DNA of 25,069 bases from Aurantimonas sp036252795 (GCA_036252795.1 DASYHY010000009.1:1-25069); one strand, 5' to 3'. Positions 14,976-23,424 are shown, counted from the stretch's first letter. The notes: generated by a model from the letters alone, not told the origin. Translations and numbers: made by a program.

Positions 14976-16184
14976 GTGCCGTGGGGACCCTATCTAGCAG
15001 CAACCAGGGCTCGACCATTCGTCCCGCCGTCCCCGACAAGGAAACGCCGCCTGTCCCAATCCGACGTTCCCCGCCACGTCGTCCTGCTGGGCGCTGGCCA
15101 CGCCCACGTCGCCGTGCTGAAGGCCTTCGGCGACCGGCCGATGCCGGGCGTGCGGCTGACGCTGGTGACGCGCGACGTCCGCACGCCCTATTCCGGCATG
15201 CTGCCGGGCTTCGTGGCCGGCCTCTATGCCTATGACGACCTGCTGATCGATGCGGCCGGCCTGGCGCGTTACGCCGGTGCCACGCTGATCCATGGCGAAG
15301 CGACCGGTCTCGATCCCGAAGCCCGCATCCTCGCGATCGGCGACCGGGAGGAACTCGGCTACGATGTCCTTTCGATCGATATCGGCTCGGTGCCGAACCA
15401 CCGCCCGGGCGCAGCAGGCATCCCGGTCAAGCCGATCGGCGACTTCGTCGATCGGCTCGACACGCTGGTCGCGGCATACGCCGCAGCCAGCGCCGACTTC
15501 ACGGTCGCCATCGTCGGTACCGGACCGGCCGGCGTGGAACTCGCCTTTGCCCTTCAAAGGCGGCTCGAAGGTGCGGGCCGGAAAGCGGCGATCACCCTCG
15601 TCGGCCGCGACCCGCAGATCCTGATGGAGCGCAGCCCCCGGACCCGCCGACGCCTGACGCTCACCCTCGCACGCCAGGGCGTCCGGCTGGAGAACCGCTT
15701 CGACGTGACGGGCTTCGAGGGCACCGAGCTCCACGCGGCCGACGGGCGCCGGATCAGCGCCGATGCCGTGCTCTGGGCGACGGAGAGTGCTGCGGCGCCG
15801 TGGCTGCGGGATAGGGGTCTCGCGCTCGACCCCGGCGGCTTCGTCGCCGTGGGCGCCACGCTCCGCTCGCTCTCTCACCCGTCGGTCTTCGCGGCCGGAG
15901 ACATCGCGGCCCTGCCCGACCCGCGCCCGAAGGCAGGGGTCTTCGCGGTCCGGCAGGGGCCCGTTCTGGCCCGCAACATCAGGCATGCGCTGGAAGGCTC
16001 GCCGCTCGAGCCGTACCGGCCACAGCGCCAGTGGCTGACGCTGCTGTCGACCGGCGACGGGCGCGCCGTCGCCGACAAATGGGGTCTCAGCGCGGAGGGG
16101 CGCTGGGTCTGGCGCTGGAAGGACTGGAACGATCGCCGCTTCGTCGACGCCTACAACGAAGTCGCCCGTCGCGCAGCGATTTGA
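14976..16184 (+). CDS. FAD-dependent pyridine nucleotide-disulfide oxidoreductase, SelD-associated type
   Basis: Up to 402 residues. It has an N-terminal FAD-binding Rossmann motif LLGAGHAHVAVL (37-48), a central NAD(P)-binding motif IVGTGPAGVELA (179-190) and a C-terminal FAD motif VFAAGDIAAL. The text GVRLTLVTRDVRTPYSGMLP and the general layout match the group found either free-standing or fused in front of selenophosphate synthetase SelD (the Nterm_to_SelD family), related to NADH dehydrogenase-like oxidoreductases. No SelD domain follows here: the protein ends at ARRAAI, and the next gene is on the other strand. The annotated GTG start has a poor Shine-Dalgarno, and the first 32 residues look non-conserved. 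A start near 15051 (CTG, with AAGGAAA about 7 nt upstream) is possible. Confidence 0.84.
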   Translation: MPWGPYLAATRARPFVPPSPTRKRRLSQSDVPRHVVLLGAGHAHVAVLKAFGDRPMPGVRLTLVTRDVRTPYSGMLPGFVAGLYAYDDLLIDAAGLARYAGATLIHGEATGLDPEARILAIGDREELGYDVLSIDIGSVPNHRPGAAGIPVKPIGDFVDRLDTLVAAYAAASADFTVAIVGTGPAGVELAFALQRRLEGAGRKAAITLVGRDPQILMERSPRTRRRLTLTLARQGVRLENRFDVTGFEGTELHAADGRRISADAVLWATESAAAPWLRDRGLALDPGGFVAVGATLRSLSHPSVFAAGDIAALPDPRPKAGVFAVRQGPVLARNIRHALEGSPLEPYRPQRQWLTLLSTGDGRAVADKWGLSAEGRWVWRWKDWNDRRFVDAYNEVARRAAI

Positions 16185-16198
16185 ACTCCCCGCTCCAC

Positions 16199-17140
16199 CT
16201 ACTCGACGGCGATGCCGGGTGCGGTCGACAGCGCGATGATCGGCGCGGCGCCAAGATGACGATCGATCAGTTCGGTGACGTAGGCATCCCGTTCGCGACC
16301 GGTGCGGCCACCCATGACGACGACGAGGATGCGCTTTCCGCGCCGCGTCGCGGTGGCGACGAGGTGGAACCCGGAGTCGCGTATGTAACCGGTCTTCAGG
16401 CCGTCGACGCCCGGCACCTTGCCGAGCAGCTTGTTGGTGGCGTTGTATCGCTGGCCGCCATATTCGAACGAGGTGCGGCTGAACATCGGCGCATGGGCGG
16501 GAAACCGCGTGAGCAGCGCCCGCGCCATGGTCGCCATGTCGCGGGCCGTCGAGATCTGCCGCGGATCCGGCAGGCCGGAAGCATTGGCGAAGCGCGTGTG
16601 CCGCATGCCAAGCGCGCGGGCCCTGGCGGTCATGGCGGCTGCGAAGGCCGGTTCCGTGCCGGCGAGGTTCTCGGCGATCGTCGTCGCCACGTCGTTCGCC
16701 GATTTCACCGCCAGCGCCTGCGCCGCGTCCACGACGCGGATCGTCGACCCCGCCTTCAGACCGAGCTTCGAGGGAACCTGCGCGGCGGCATTCTCGCTGA
16801 CCAGCAACTCGCTGCCGAGCGACAGCTTCCCGCTCTCGACCGTCTCGAACAGCAGATAGAGCGTCATCATCTTGGTCAGCGAAGCCGGATAGCGCAGCCC
16901 GTCCGCCGCGTCCTCATAGAGCGTGCGGCCGCTCCGATAGTCGAGCACCAGGGTCGAGGCACCGCGGATTTCCGGCTCGCCGAGGACGACGTCGGGCGCC
17001 GAGGTGCGGGCGTAGGGCAGCAATCCGGCCGAGGTGAGCTCGGTCGACTGACACGCCGCGAGCGTCAGGGCCAGAAGGCCTGCCAGTACCGGCCTCAACC
17101 TGTCGAACGAGCAGAACCGGCGGAAGCGGTCTGTGGTCAC
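16199..17140 (-). CDS. D-alanyl-D-alanine carboxypeptidase, lipoprotein form (S11 family)
   Basis: 313 residues. Penicillin-binding motifs are complete: Ser87-x-x-Lys90 (PASLTK), Ser147-Ala-Asn149 (VKSAND) and Lys249-Thr-Gly251 (GLKTGY). The enzyme removes the terminal D-Ala from peptidoglycan pentapeptides in the periplasm. The N-terminus has a hydrophobic stretch ending LTLAAC with Cys30, a good lipobox, so the protein is probably lipid-anchored rather than attached by the C-terminal amphipathic helix of PBP5. That C-terminal domain is missing, and the protein is short compared with DacA/DacC (about 390). The GTG start has GAGG 9 nt upstream. The gene is convergent with the oxidoreductase (14-nt gap). 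Confidence 0.9.
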   Translation of the reverse strand: MTTDRFRRFCSFDRLRPVLAGLLALTLAACQSTELTSAGLLPYARTSAPDVVLGEPEIRGASTLVLDYRSGRTLYEDAADGLRYPASLTKMMTLYLLFETVESGKLSLGSELLVSENAAAQVPSKLGLKAGSTIRVVDAAQALAVKSANDVATTIAENLAGTEPAFAAAMTARARALGMRHTRFANASGLPDPRQISTARDMATMARALLTRFPAHAPMFSRTSFEYGGQRYNATNKLLGKVPGVDGLKTGYIRDSGFHLVATATRRGKRILVVVMGGRTGRERDAYVTELIDRHLGAAPIIALSTAPGIAVE

Positions 17141-17166
17141 GGGGCGAACCTCGTTGTGGTTTCAAT

Positions 17167-17196
17167 GAGCTAGGCGCGCCCGGCTTGGCCTGTCAA
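17167..17196 (-). promoter_or_regulatory. Candidate promoter of the carboxypeptidase gene
   Basis: Minus-strand TTGACA (17196-17191) is a perfect -35. The best -10 is TAGCTC (17172-17167) after an 18-bp spacer, a poor match, as is common in Alphaproteobacteria. The start codon follows about 27 nt later. Confidence 0.4.
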
Positions 17197-17423
17197 ATTA
17201 GCGGCGACCCCTTCAGGCTTGCTTAACGCCGGGTGTGCCTCAGCGGGCACAGGCCGCATCGCCCGTCCCTGTTCCGCTGTCCGGACCGCGCACCGCGCAG
17301 TCGCAGCCGCACGATGCATTGCTGCAGCGCACCACCTATGCTGCGGCGAGCGACGCGATTCGCTTGGCCGGCCTGGCCCGGCGGCGGTCGAAGCACTTTC
17401 CCAGGACACCGATCGAGCCTGCC

Positions 17424-18278
17424 ATGACAGAACAAGCCTTCATCCTCACGCTCTCATCGAAGGACCAGCCGGGCATCGTCGCCGCGGTGACGACCGAACT
17501 GGCCGATGCCGGTGCGAACATCGCCGAAAGCGCCCAGTTCTGGGACCGCCAGAGCGGCCGCTTCTTCCTGCGGATCGCCTTCACCGCGCCTGGGGCCACC
17601 ACGCGCGACGCGCTGGAGCGGCAACTGGCGCCGGCCGTCTCGCGCTTCGACCTGAAGACGATGATCACCGATCTGGCGCGGGTGCCGAAGATCGTCCTGA
17701 TGGTCTCGAAATTCGACCACGCGCTGCTACATCTGCTCTACCAGATCCGCGTCGGCTGGCTGCGGGCCGAGGTCGTGGCGATCGTGTCGAACCACGCCGA
17801 CTCCGGCCGCACCGCGGAACACGAGGGCGTGCCGTTCCATCACTGGCCGGTGACGCGCGAGACGAAGGCGGAGCAGGAGGAAAAACTGCTGACGCTGGTG
17901 CGCGAGAGCGACGCCGATCTCGTCGTGCTTGCCCGCTACATGCAGGTCCTGTCGGACAACCTCTCCCGGCGCCTTTCCGGCAAGATCATCAACATCCACC
18001 ACTCCTTCCTGCCGAGCTTCAAGGGCGCCAAGCCCTATCACCAGGCGCATGAGCGGGGGGTCAAGCTGATCGGCGCGACGGCGCACTACGTCACCGCCGA
18101 CCTCGACGAAGGACCGATCATCGAGCAGGAAACCGAGCGGGTGACGCACGCGCTGTCGCCGGACGATCTGGTGGCGGTCGGCCGGGACGTCGAGAGCCGC
18201 GTCCTCGCCCGCGCCGTCAAGATGCACCTGGAGCAGCGGGTGATGATCAACGGCCACCGGACGGTGGTGTTTCAGTAG
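17424..18278 (+). CDS. purU: Formyltetrahydrofolate deformylase
   Basis: 284 residues, the family's usual length. An N-terminal ACT domain (about 5-80; LSSKDQPGIVAAVTTELADAG) precedes a formyltransferase-fold hydrolase domain. The catalytic triad Asn190, His192 (INIHHSFLP) and Asp228 (ADLDEGPI) lines up with N106/H108/D144 of PurN at a constant offset. The long hydrolase signature SFKGAKPYHQAHERGVKLIGATAHYV is intact. The enzyme hydrolyses 10-formyl-THF to formate and THF, balancing the one-carbon pool for purine and glycine metabolism. The ATG at 17424 fits the family's N-terminus; the upstream in-frame extension from 17235 is not conserved-looking. No strong Shine-Dalgarno is visible. The gene is convergent with the ABC operon. 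Confidence 0.95.
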   Translation: MTEQAFILTLSSKDQPGIVAAVTTELADAGANIAESAQFWDRQSGRFFLRIAFTAPGATTRDALERQLAPAVSRFDLKTMITDLARVPKIVLMVSKFDHALLHLLYQIRVGWLRAEVVAIVSNHADSGRTAEHEGVPFHHWPVTRETKAEQEEKLLTLVRESDADLVVLARYMQVLSDNLSRRLSGKIINIHHSFLPSFKGAKPYHQAHERGVKLIGATAHYVTADLDEGPIIEQETERVTHALSPDDLVAVGRDVESRVLARAVKMHLEQRVMINGHRTVVFQ

Positions 18279-18296
18279 AAGCCCGGCGGCGAATGC

Positions 18297-19382
18297 TCAG
18301 GCGACCGGCGCCGTCTGTGCCGGCGCCTCGCCCGGCTGCAGCGCGAAGACGTCGTGCGGCGAGAAATGCAGGTCGACGACCGTGCCCCGCGTCGGCGGCG
18401 GCATGGTCGGGCGGTTGAACGTGTCGGCGAGGATGGTGCCGCCGGCGACGGAGAGCTTGAGCCGCACCACCGACCCGAGGAAATGCGCGTCCTCGACCCG
18501 GCCGCTCAGGCAATTGACCCGCTCCGGCGACGGCTCGAGCTTCACCGCCTCCGGCCGCAACGCCAGGGTCACCGGCGAGCCGGCAGGGCCGGGGCTCGGC
18601 TCGGCAAGCGCCACGGCCCGGCCGTCCACCGTGACGCTGCCGCCGCCCGCCCTCACCCCCTCGATCAGGCTGAGCGTGCCGACAAAGCCGGCGACGAAGC
18701 GGTTGTTGGGCCGGTTGTAGATGTCGAACGGCGCCCCGTACTGCTCGATCCGGCCCTCGCTCATCACCACGATGCGGTCGGACATCGACAGCGCTTCCTC
18801 CTGGTCGTGGGTGACGAAGATCGTCGTGATCCCCAGCTCGCGCTGCAGCGCGCGGATTTCCTCGCGCAGCGACAGGCGGATCTTGGCATCGAGCGCCGAG
18901 AGCGGCTCGTCCAGCAGCAGCACCCGTGGGCTGGGGGCCAGCGCCCGCGCCAGCGCGACGCGCTGCTGCTGCCCGCCGGACAGCTGGTAGGGATAACGGT
19001 CGGCGAGATGCGGCAGCTTGATCAGCTGCAGCATCTCCTCCACCCGCGACGCGATCTCGCGCCTGGGCCGCCCCGCGACCTTCAGCCCGAAGGCGACGTT
19101 GTCGGCCACCGAGAGGTTGGGAAACAGCGCATAGGCCTGGAAGACCATGCCGATCCGCCGGCGGTTCGGCTGCTGGTGCGTGACGTCCTCGCCATCGATC
19201 CGGATCGTGCCGGTGCTCGGCGTCTCGAAGCCCGCCACCATCCGGAGCATCGTCGTCTTGCCGCAACCGGACGGCCCCAGGAACGACACGAACTCGCCCT
19301 TGTGGATGGCGAGATCGAAGCCTTGCACGACCGTATTCGGGCCGAAGCTCTTGGTGACGCCGGAAATGTCGAGAAAGCTCAT
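18297..19382 (-). CDS. ABC transporter ATP-binding protein (PotA/FbpC-like)
   Basis: 361 residues. Walker A GPSGCGKT (36-43), Q-loop Gln82, signature LSGGQ (134-138), Walker B VLLLDE (154-159), D-loop SALD and His192 of the H-loop are all present. The C-terminal 120 residues form a TOBE-type regulatory domain (LALRPEAVKL, LADTFNRPT). It is the fourth gene of a binding protein-permease-permease-ATPase operon; its ATG overlaps the upstream permease stop (ATGA). The architecture is that of the polyamine/iron/2-aminoethylphosphonate importer class. The substrate is not readable from the ATPase. Confidence 0.93.
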   Translation of the reverse strand: MSFLDISGVTKSFGPNTVVQGFDLAIHKGEFVSFLGPSGCGKTTMLRMVAGFETPSTGTIRIDGEDVTHQQPNRRRIGMVFQAYALFPNLSVADNVAFGLKVAGRPRREIASRVEEMLQLIKLPHLADRYPYQLSGGQQQRVALARALAPSPRVLLLDEPLSALDAKIRLSLREEIRALQRELGITTIFVTHDQEEALSMSDRIVVMSEGRIEQYGAPFDIYNRPNNRFVAGFVGTLSLIEGVRAGGGSVTVDGRAVALAEPSPGPAGSPVTLALRPEAVKLEPSPERVNCLSGRVEDAHFLGSVVRLKLSVAGGTILADTFNRPTMPPPTRGTVVDLHFSPHDVFALQPGEAPAQTAPVA

Positions 19383-20203
19383 CGGGCGGCACGCCTGGAG
19401 AGGGTGAACAGGAAACGGGGTGATCGGCGCCGACCCGGCGCCCTGCGGCCGGACAGCTGGATCAGCACCATGCAGGCCCAGGTGATGGCGAAGGCAATGA
19501 CCGCCAGCGCCGCGGGCTCGTAGGCCCGGTTGGCGCCGACCAGCGCGAGATAGGGGCCGAAGGCCGGGCGGTTGAGCAGGCTCGCCAGCACGAACTCGCC
19601 GATGACAATCGCGAAGGTGAGGAAGGCACCGGACAGGACGGCGGCGCGGACATTCGGCAGGATGACCCGGAAGAGGATGGTCGCCCGCTTCGCCCCGAGG
19701 CTTTCGGCGGCCTCGGTCAGCGTGCGGATGTCGATCGCGGCCATCCCGGTGTCGACCGCACGGAACATGTAGGGCAGCGACAGGACGACGTAGCCGAACA
19801 CCAGAAGCAGGTTGGTGCCGCTCGCGCTGCCGGTGAAGGGCAGGAACGAGGAGGAGTTGTAGATGCGCAGATAGCCGAAGACGAGGACGATCGGCGGGAT
19901 CACCAGCGGCAGCAGCGTGATGAACTCGACGACGGGCCGCAGCTTCGGGAACCTCAGCCGCACCCAGTAGGCGGTCGGCACGACCAGCAGCGCCCCCAGA
20001 ACGATGGTCGCCAGCGCCGCGACGATGGAGAAGGTGAAGGTGTCGCGGAAGCGCGGATCGGCGAAGACCACGCGATAGGCCTCGAAGCTCCAGATGCCGC
20101 GCAGCATCGACAGCGAGAACTCGAAGGTCGCGACCAGCGGCAGCAGGAAGTACAAGGCGCCGAGCATGACGACCGCGAAGGGACCGACGGTCGAGGCCTT
20201 CAT
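19379..20203 (-). CDS. ABC transporter permease (PotC-like)
   Basis: 274 residues with about six transmembrane helices, starting with a membrane segment at 8-30. The cytoplasmic EAA loop is at about 164-192 (EAAESLGAKRATILFRVILP), the contact site for the ATPase. The start at 20203 overlaps the stop of the first permease (ATGA), and its own stop overlaps the ATPase start, so the three genes are translationally coupled. An open frame continues upstream of this ATG but is only the shifted reading of the first permease gene. Confidence 0.9.
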   Translation of the reverse strand: MKASTVGPFAVVMLGALYFLLPLVATFEFSLSMLRGIWSFEAYRVVFADPRFRDTFTFSIVAALATIVLGALLVVPTAYWVRLRFPKLRPVVEFITLLPLVIPPIVLVFGYLRIYNSSSFLPFTGSASGTNLLLVFGYVVLSLPYMFRAVDTGMAAIDIRTLTEAAESLGAKRATILFRVILPNVRAAVLSGAFLTFAIVIGEFVLASLLNRPAFGPYLALVGANRAYEPAALAVIAFAITWACMVLIQLSGRRAPGRRRSPRFLFTLSRRAAR

Positions 20204-21117
20204 CGCTGCCACCGCTCGGCGCGCGCCCGCAGCCACAGATAGAGAACGTTGGAAAGACCGGTGACGACGATCATCCCGAAGGCCAGCGCATAGCCGAGAT
20301 TGGGATTGTAGAGGACGTCTCCGCGGATCTGCGCATAGAGCAGGATCGGCACGATGTTCAGCGACGAGCCGGTCAGCGCATAGGCGGTGGCGATCGCCCC
20401 GAAGGCGTTGGCGAACAGGAGCAGGAAACAGCCGAGGATAGAGGGCGCCAGCACCGGCAGCCCGACCATGCGCCAGTACTGCCAGCTCGAGGCGCCGAGC
20501 ATCGACGATGCCTCGCGCCACTCCTTCTTCAGCCCGTCCAGCGCCGGCGCGATGATCAGCACCATCAGCGGGATCTGGAAGTAGAGATAGGTGATCGTCA
20601 GCCCCCAGAACGACAGGAGGTTGAACCCGAGCCGGTAGATGTTGATGCCGAAGCTCTCGTTCAGGAAGACGGTGACGAGGCCGAGGCGGCCGAGCGTGGC
20701 GAGGAACGCGAAGGCGAGCGGTATTCCCGCGAAATTCGACGCCACTCCGGAGAAGGTGACGATCGTCGGCCGGATCCAGGCGGGCAGCCCGCCATGGACG
20801 ATCGCATAGGCGATGAAAAAGCCGATGAGCGCGCCGAGCGCCGCAGAGGCGACGCTGATCCTGATCGATATCCAGTAGGCCGCCATGATCTGCGGCGTGA
20901 ACAGGCCCTGGATGTTCGCCAGCGTCAGGGCGCCGCTCGGATCCTGGAAGGCGCCGAAGATCAGGTAGACGGTCGGACCAATGAGGAAGAGCAGCGCGAA
21001 CAGGAAGAACGGGACCAGGCCGAGCCAGGCGAGCGGCACCGGCGCCCGCTTGGCCGGTGGCCCCGCGGCCGGCACGGAGCGCGCATCCGGCAGAACTCCG
21101 TCGACGACTGACGCCAT
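20200..21117 (-). CDS. ABC transporter permease (PotB-like)
   Basis: 305 residues with a polar N-terminal tail of about 28 residues, then six or seven transmembrane helices beginning at about 30-55. The EAA loop is at about 202-230 (EASSMLGASSWQYWRMVGLP). It forms the heterodimeric channel with the second permease. The ATG at 21117 lies 69 nt after the binding-protein stop, behind a strong hairpin; GGAG and GGGGA upstream can serve as the ribosome binding site. Confidence 0.9.
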   Translation of the reverse strand: MASVVDGVLPDARSVPAAGPPAKRAPVPLAWLGLVPFFLFALLFLIGPTVYLIFGAFQDPSGALTLANIQGLFTPQIMAAYWISIRISVASAALGALIGFFIAYAIVHGGLPAWIRPTIVTFSGVASNFAGIPLAFAFLATLGRLGLVTVFLNESFGINIYRLGFNLLSFWGLTITYLYFQIPLMVLIIAPALDGLKKEWREASSMLGASSWQYWRMVGLPVLAPSILGCFLLLFANAFGAIATAYALTGSSLNIVPILLYAQIRGDVLYNPNLGYALAFGMIVVTGLSNVLYLWLRARAERWQR

Positions 21118-21132
21118 GCTTCCCCGCTCCGG

Positions 21133-21171
21133 CCCCCTTGCAGGGGGGACCGCCGCGAGGCGGCGGTCCCC
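21133..21171 (-). promoter_or_regulatory. Intergenic hairpin(s) between binding protein and permease genes
   Basis: A perfect 12-bp stem, GGGGACCGCCGC (21145-21156) with GCGGCGGTCCCC (21160-21171), has a 3-nt loop. A second, overlapping hairpin pairs the C-run 21133-21137 with the G-run 21143-21147 and would hide the AAGGGGG sequence upstream of the permease start. The two compete for the same G-run. No T-tract follows, so this is more likely an mRNA-stabilising or attenuating structure than a full terminator. Confidence 0.55.
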
Positions 21172-21186
21172 GTGTTCAGACCGATC

Positions 21187-22308
21187 TTACTGGACGGTGG
21201 CGCCGACGACGGAGTCCCACTGGCCGGTGATGGCCGTCTTGGCGGCATCCTGGTCTTCCAGGCTCGGGAACTTCGCCTTGTCGTAGGCGGCCGCGGGCGG
21301 CAGCGCGTCGAGCAGGTCCTGCGGGATCTTGCCGGCGGCCGACATGGCGTTGAAGCGGATCGGGTGGCAGTAGCCCTTGAGCCATGTCAGCTGGCCCTCG
21401 TCCGAATAGAGATGCTCCATCCAGAGCTTGGCGGCGTTCGGGTGCGGCGCGAAGGCGCTGATCGCCTGGACGTAGACGCCGGCGACGACGCCGGAGTTCG
21501 GCACCACGACCTCCGTCGGCGGGTTGTCGCCCAGCGTGTCGCGCGAAGCGAGCGCGTTGTAGTCCCAGTGGATCAGCACCGGGGTCGTGCCCTGCGCCAG
21601 CGTCGCAGTCGAGCCGACCACCGGCACGAAGTTGCCGGCCTCGTTGAGCCGCTTGAAGAAGTCGAGCCCGGCCTCACCGACCGCCGCACCGTCGCCATCC
21701 GGCTGGGAAGCAAGACCCGCCGCGTAGACCGACTGGATGGCTTGCGCCGACGAGCGCGGATCGCCCGCAAGCGCGACGGCGTTGGCGTATTCGGGCTTGA
21801 GGAGATCATCCCAATCCTGCGGGACCTCGTCGACGATGTCCTTGTTCACCTGGAAGGCGAGGACGCCGTAGTAGTCGCCATACCAGTGGCCGTCCGGATC
21901 CTTGGCGTCGTCCGGAATCTCGTCCCAGGTGGCGACCTTGTAGGGCATCAGCAGGCCTTCGGCCTGCGCGGCCGGACCGAAGGACAGCCCGACGTCGATG
22001 ACGTCCGGCGCCTGCGGGCCGGTGTTGCCCTGGTTCGCCTTGATCGCCTCGATCTCGTCGCCCGAGCCGGCGTTCGGGTTGAGCTCGTTCACCTCGATCC
22101 CGTACTTCTCCTTGAAGCTCGCGATCATCTCGCCGTAATTGCACCAGTCGTGCGGCAGGGCGATCGTCGTCAGCTGGCCCTCTTCCTTGGCTGCGGCGAC
22201 GAGTTCGTCCATCGACATCGTCGCGCCGTCCGCCTGGGCGAAGGCCGCGCTGGTGGAAAGCGACAGGATGGCGGTCAAAGCCGCGATGCGCTTGCAAGAC
22301 CTGTTCAT
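21187..22308 (-). CDS. ABC transporter periplasmic substrate-binding protein
   Basis: 373 residues from the ATG at 22308, chosen because it opens a classical signal peptide (MNRSCKRIAALTAILSLSTS, cleavage after AFA24) and has AGAGGGG 7 nt upstream. The mature protein is a family 1/PotD-like extracellular solute-binding protein (LVAAAKEEGQLTTIALPHDW, GVLAFQVNKDIV, SDEGQLTWLKGYCHPIRF). Two mature cysteines (HDWC at 56 and KGYC) could form a disulfide. The ligand is not evident. The divergent PHP phosphoesterase and the DUF1045-phnM genes suggest a phosphonate or phosphate ester, whereas similar proteins also bind polyamines, thiamine or iron. Confidence 0.9.
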   Translation of the reverse strand: MNRSCKRIAALTAILSLSTSAAFAQADGATMSMDELVAAAKEEGQLTTIALPHDWCNYGEMIASFKEKYGIEVNELNPNAGSGDEIEAIKANQGNTGPQAPDVIDVGLSFGPAAQAEGLLMPYKVATWDEIPDDAKDPDGHWYGDYYGVLAFQVNKDIVDEVPQDWDDLLKPEYANAVALAGDPRSSAQAIQSVYAAGLASQPDGDGAAVGEAGLDFFKRLNEAGNFVPVVGSTATLAQGTTPVLIHWDYNALASRDTLGDNPPTEVVVPNSGVVAGVYVQAISAFAPHPNAAKLWMEHLYSDEGQLTWLKGYCHPIRFNAMSAAGKIPQDLLDALPPAAAYDKAKFPSLEDQDAAKTAITGQWDSVVGATVQ

Positions 22309-22401
22309 ATGAAAACCCCTCTCTGGCCTTCCGCCGGGACGGGCGAAGGCGATAAACCCATTCGTCTCACTCGGAGCGCCGGTGCGGTAGCATCGGCACA
22401 T

Positions 22402-22440
22402 GACACTTCGATGTCGTCTTCCCGCCACATTCCGGCGGGA
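22402..22440. promoter_or_regulatory. Inverted repeats in the ABC/PHP divergent promoter region
   Basis: GACACTTCGATGTC (22402-22415) is an imperfect dyad, and TCCCGCC-N7-GGCGGGA (22420-22426 / 22434-22440) is a perfect 7-bp inverted repeat. Both lie in the 216-bp gap between the divergently read binding-protein and PHP genes, where one regulator could control both units. No known consensus is recognised. Confidence 0.35.
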
Positions 22441-22524
22441 CGTGCTCCAAGCGCTTCATGCCATCCGTCATCAATCCGATATTAATCGCCGTTAAGTCCT
22501 CGCCGGGCAAGAGCAGGAACCACC

Positions 22525-23424
22525 ATGACCGGACTGTCCGCCTTCTCGGCTCCCGGCCGCTTCTATCGCGGCAATATCCACACCCATTCCGATCGCTCCG
22601 ACGGCGTGCTTTCGCCGCAGGCCGTCTGCCTCCACTACGAAGAGGCGGGCTACGATTTCCTCTGCCTGTCGGACCATTTCCTGGAGCGCTTCGGCTTCCC
22701 CGTCACCGACACGACAGCCTTCCGCAGCAACCGCCTGACCACGATCCACGGCGCCGAAATCCACGCGCCGAAGAACAGCCACGGCGAGATATGGCACCTG
22801 CTGGCCTGCGGCCTGCCGCTGGATTTCGCGCCGCTCGACGCGGGCGAGGACGCGGTGGCGCTGGCTAATCGGGCCGTGGCCGCCGGTGCCTTCCTCGGAA
22901 TCGCGCACCCGCAATGGTCGTCGCTGACGATCGAGGACGGGCGGCAGATGGCGGGCATCGCCCATGCGGTCGAGATCTGGAACACGGGCTGCGACGTCGA
23001 ATGCGCTCACGGCGACGGCACGACGCTCCTCGACGCGCTGCTCAACGAGGGCCATCGCCTCACCGGCTACGCCGCCGACGATGCTCATTTCAGGCTCACC
23101 GACTACAATGGCGGCTGGATGATGGTGAAGGCCGAGGCAAACGAGCCGGACGCGCTCCTGGCCGCGATGAAGGCCGGCGCCTACTACTCGACGCAGGGTC
23201 CTCGGATCGTCGATCTCGCCGGCGAGGCCGACCATCTTCACGTCGCGACGTCGCCTGTCGTGACCATGTCGCTGGTCGGGCGCGGCTCGCGGGCGGAGCG
23301 CGTCACCGGCCGCCAGATGACCCGAGGGACCCTGCCGCTCGTACGCTTCGCGGGCGACTGGTGCCGCGTGGTCGTGACCGACGCCGCGGGCCACCGCGCC
23401 TGGTCGAACCCGATCTGGCTCTGA
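22525..23424 (+). CDS. PHP-domain metal-dependent phosphoesterase (CehA/McbA-like)
   Basis: 299 residues. PHP metal-ligand motifs are intact: His19-x-His21 (NIHTHSDRSDG), Asp50-His51 (LSDHF), Glu78 (GAEIHAP), His91 (IWHLLACG), His128 (IAHPQW) and Asp185/His188 (ADDAH). No signal peptide, so cytoplasmic. PHP proteins hydrolyse phosphoesters; one family member has been shown to open the cyclic ribose phosphate of the C-P lyase pathway, and others act on nucleotides or carbamates. The gene is divergent from the ABC importer and is followed on the same strand by DUF1045 and phnM after 130 nt, so a role in processing an imported phosphoester or a phosphonate intermediate is plausible. Shine-Dalgarno AGGA lies upstream of the ATG. 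Confidence 0.86.
   Translation: MTGLSAFSAPGRFYRGNIHTHSDRSDGVLSPQAVCLHYEEAGYDFLCLSDHFLERFGFPVTDTTAFRSNRLTTIHGAEIHAPKNSHGEIWHLLACGLPLDFAPLDAGEDAVALANRAVAAGAFLGIAHPQWSSLTIEDGRQMAGIAHAVEIWNTGCDVECAHGDGTTLLDALLNEGHRLTGYAADDAHFRLTDYNGGWMMVKAEANEPDALLAAMKAGAYYSTQGPRIVDLAGEADHLHVATSPVVTMSLVGRGSRAERVTGRQMTRGTLPLVRFAGDWCRVVVTDAAGHRAWSNPIWL

Noticed and set aside
17141..17423. Possible riboswitch or leader structure upstream of purU (TGTGCC-N6-GGCACA at 17234-17251)
   Set aside because: Only a 6-bp inverted repeat was found; I could not match any known folate, glycine or purine riboswitch core, so no RNA feature is called.
18307..18327. GGCGCCG-N7-CGGCGCC as purU terminator
   Set aside because: It lies inside the coding end of the convergent ABC ATPase gene and has no T-tract; likely coincidental in Ala/Pro/Gly codons.
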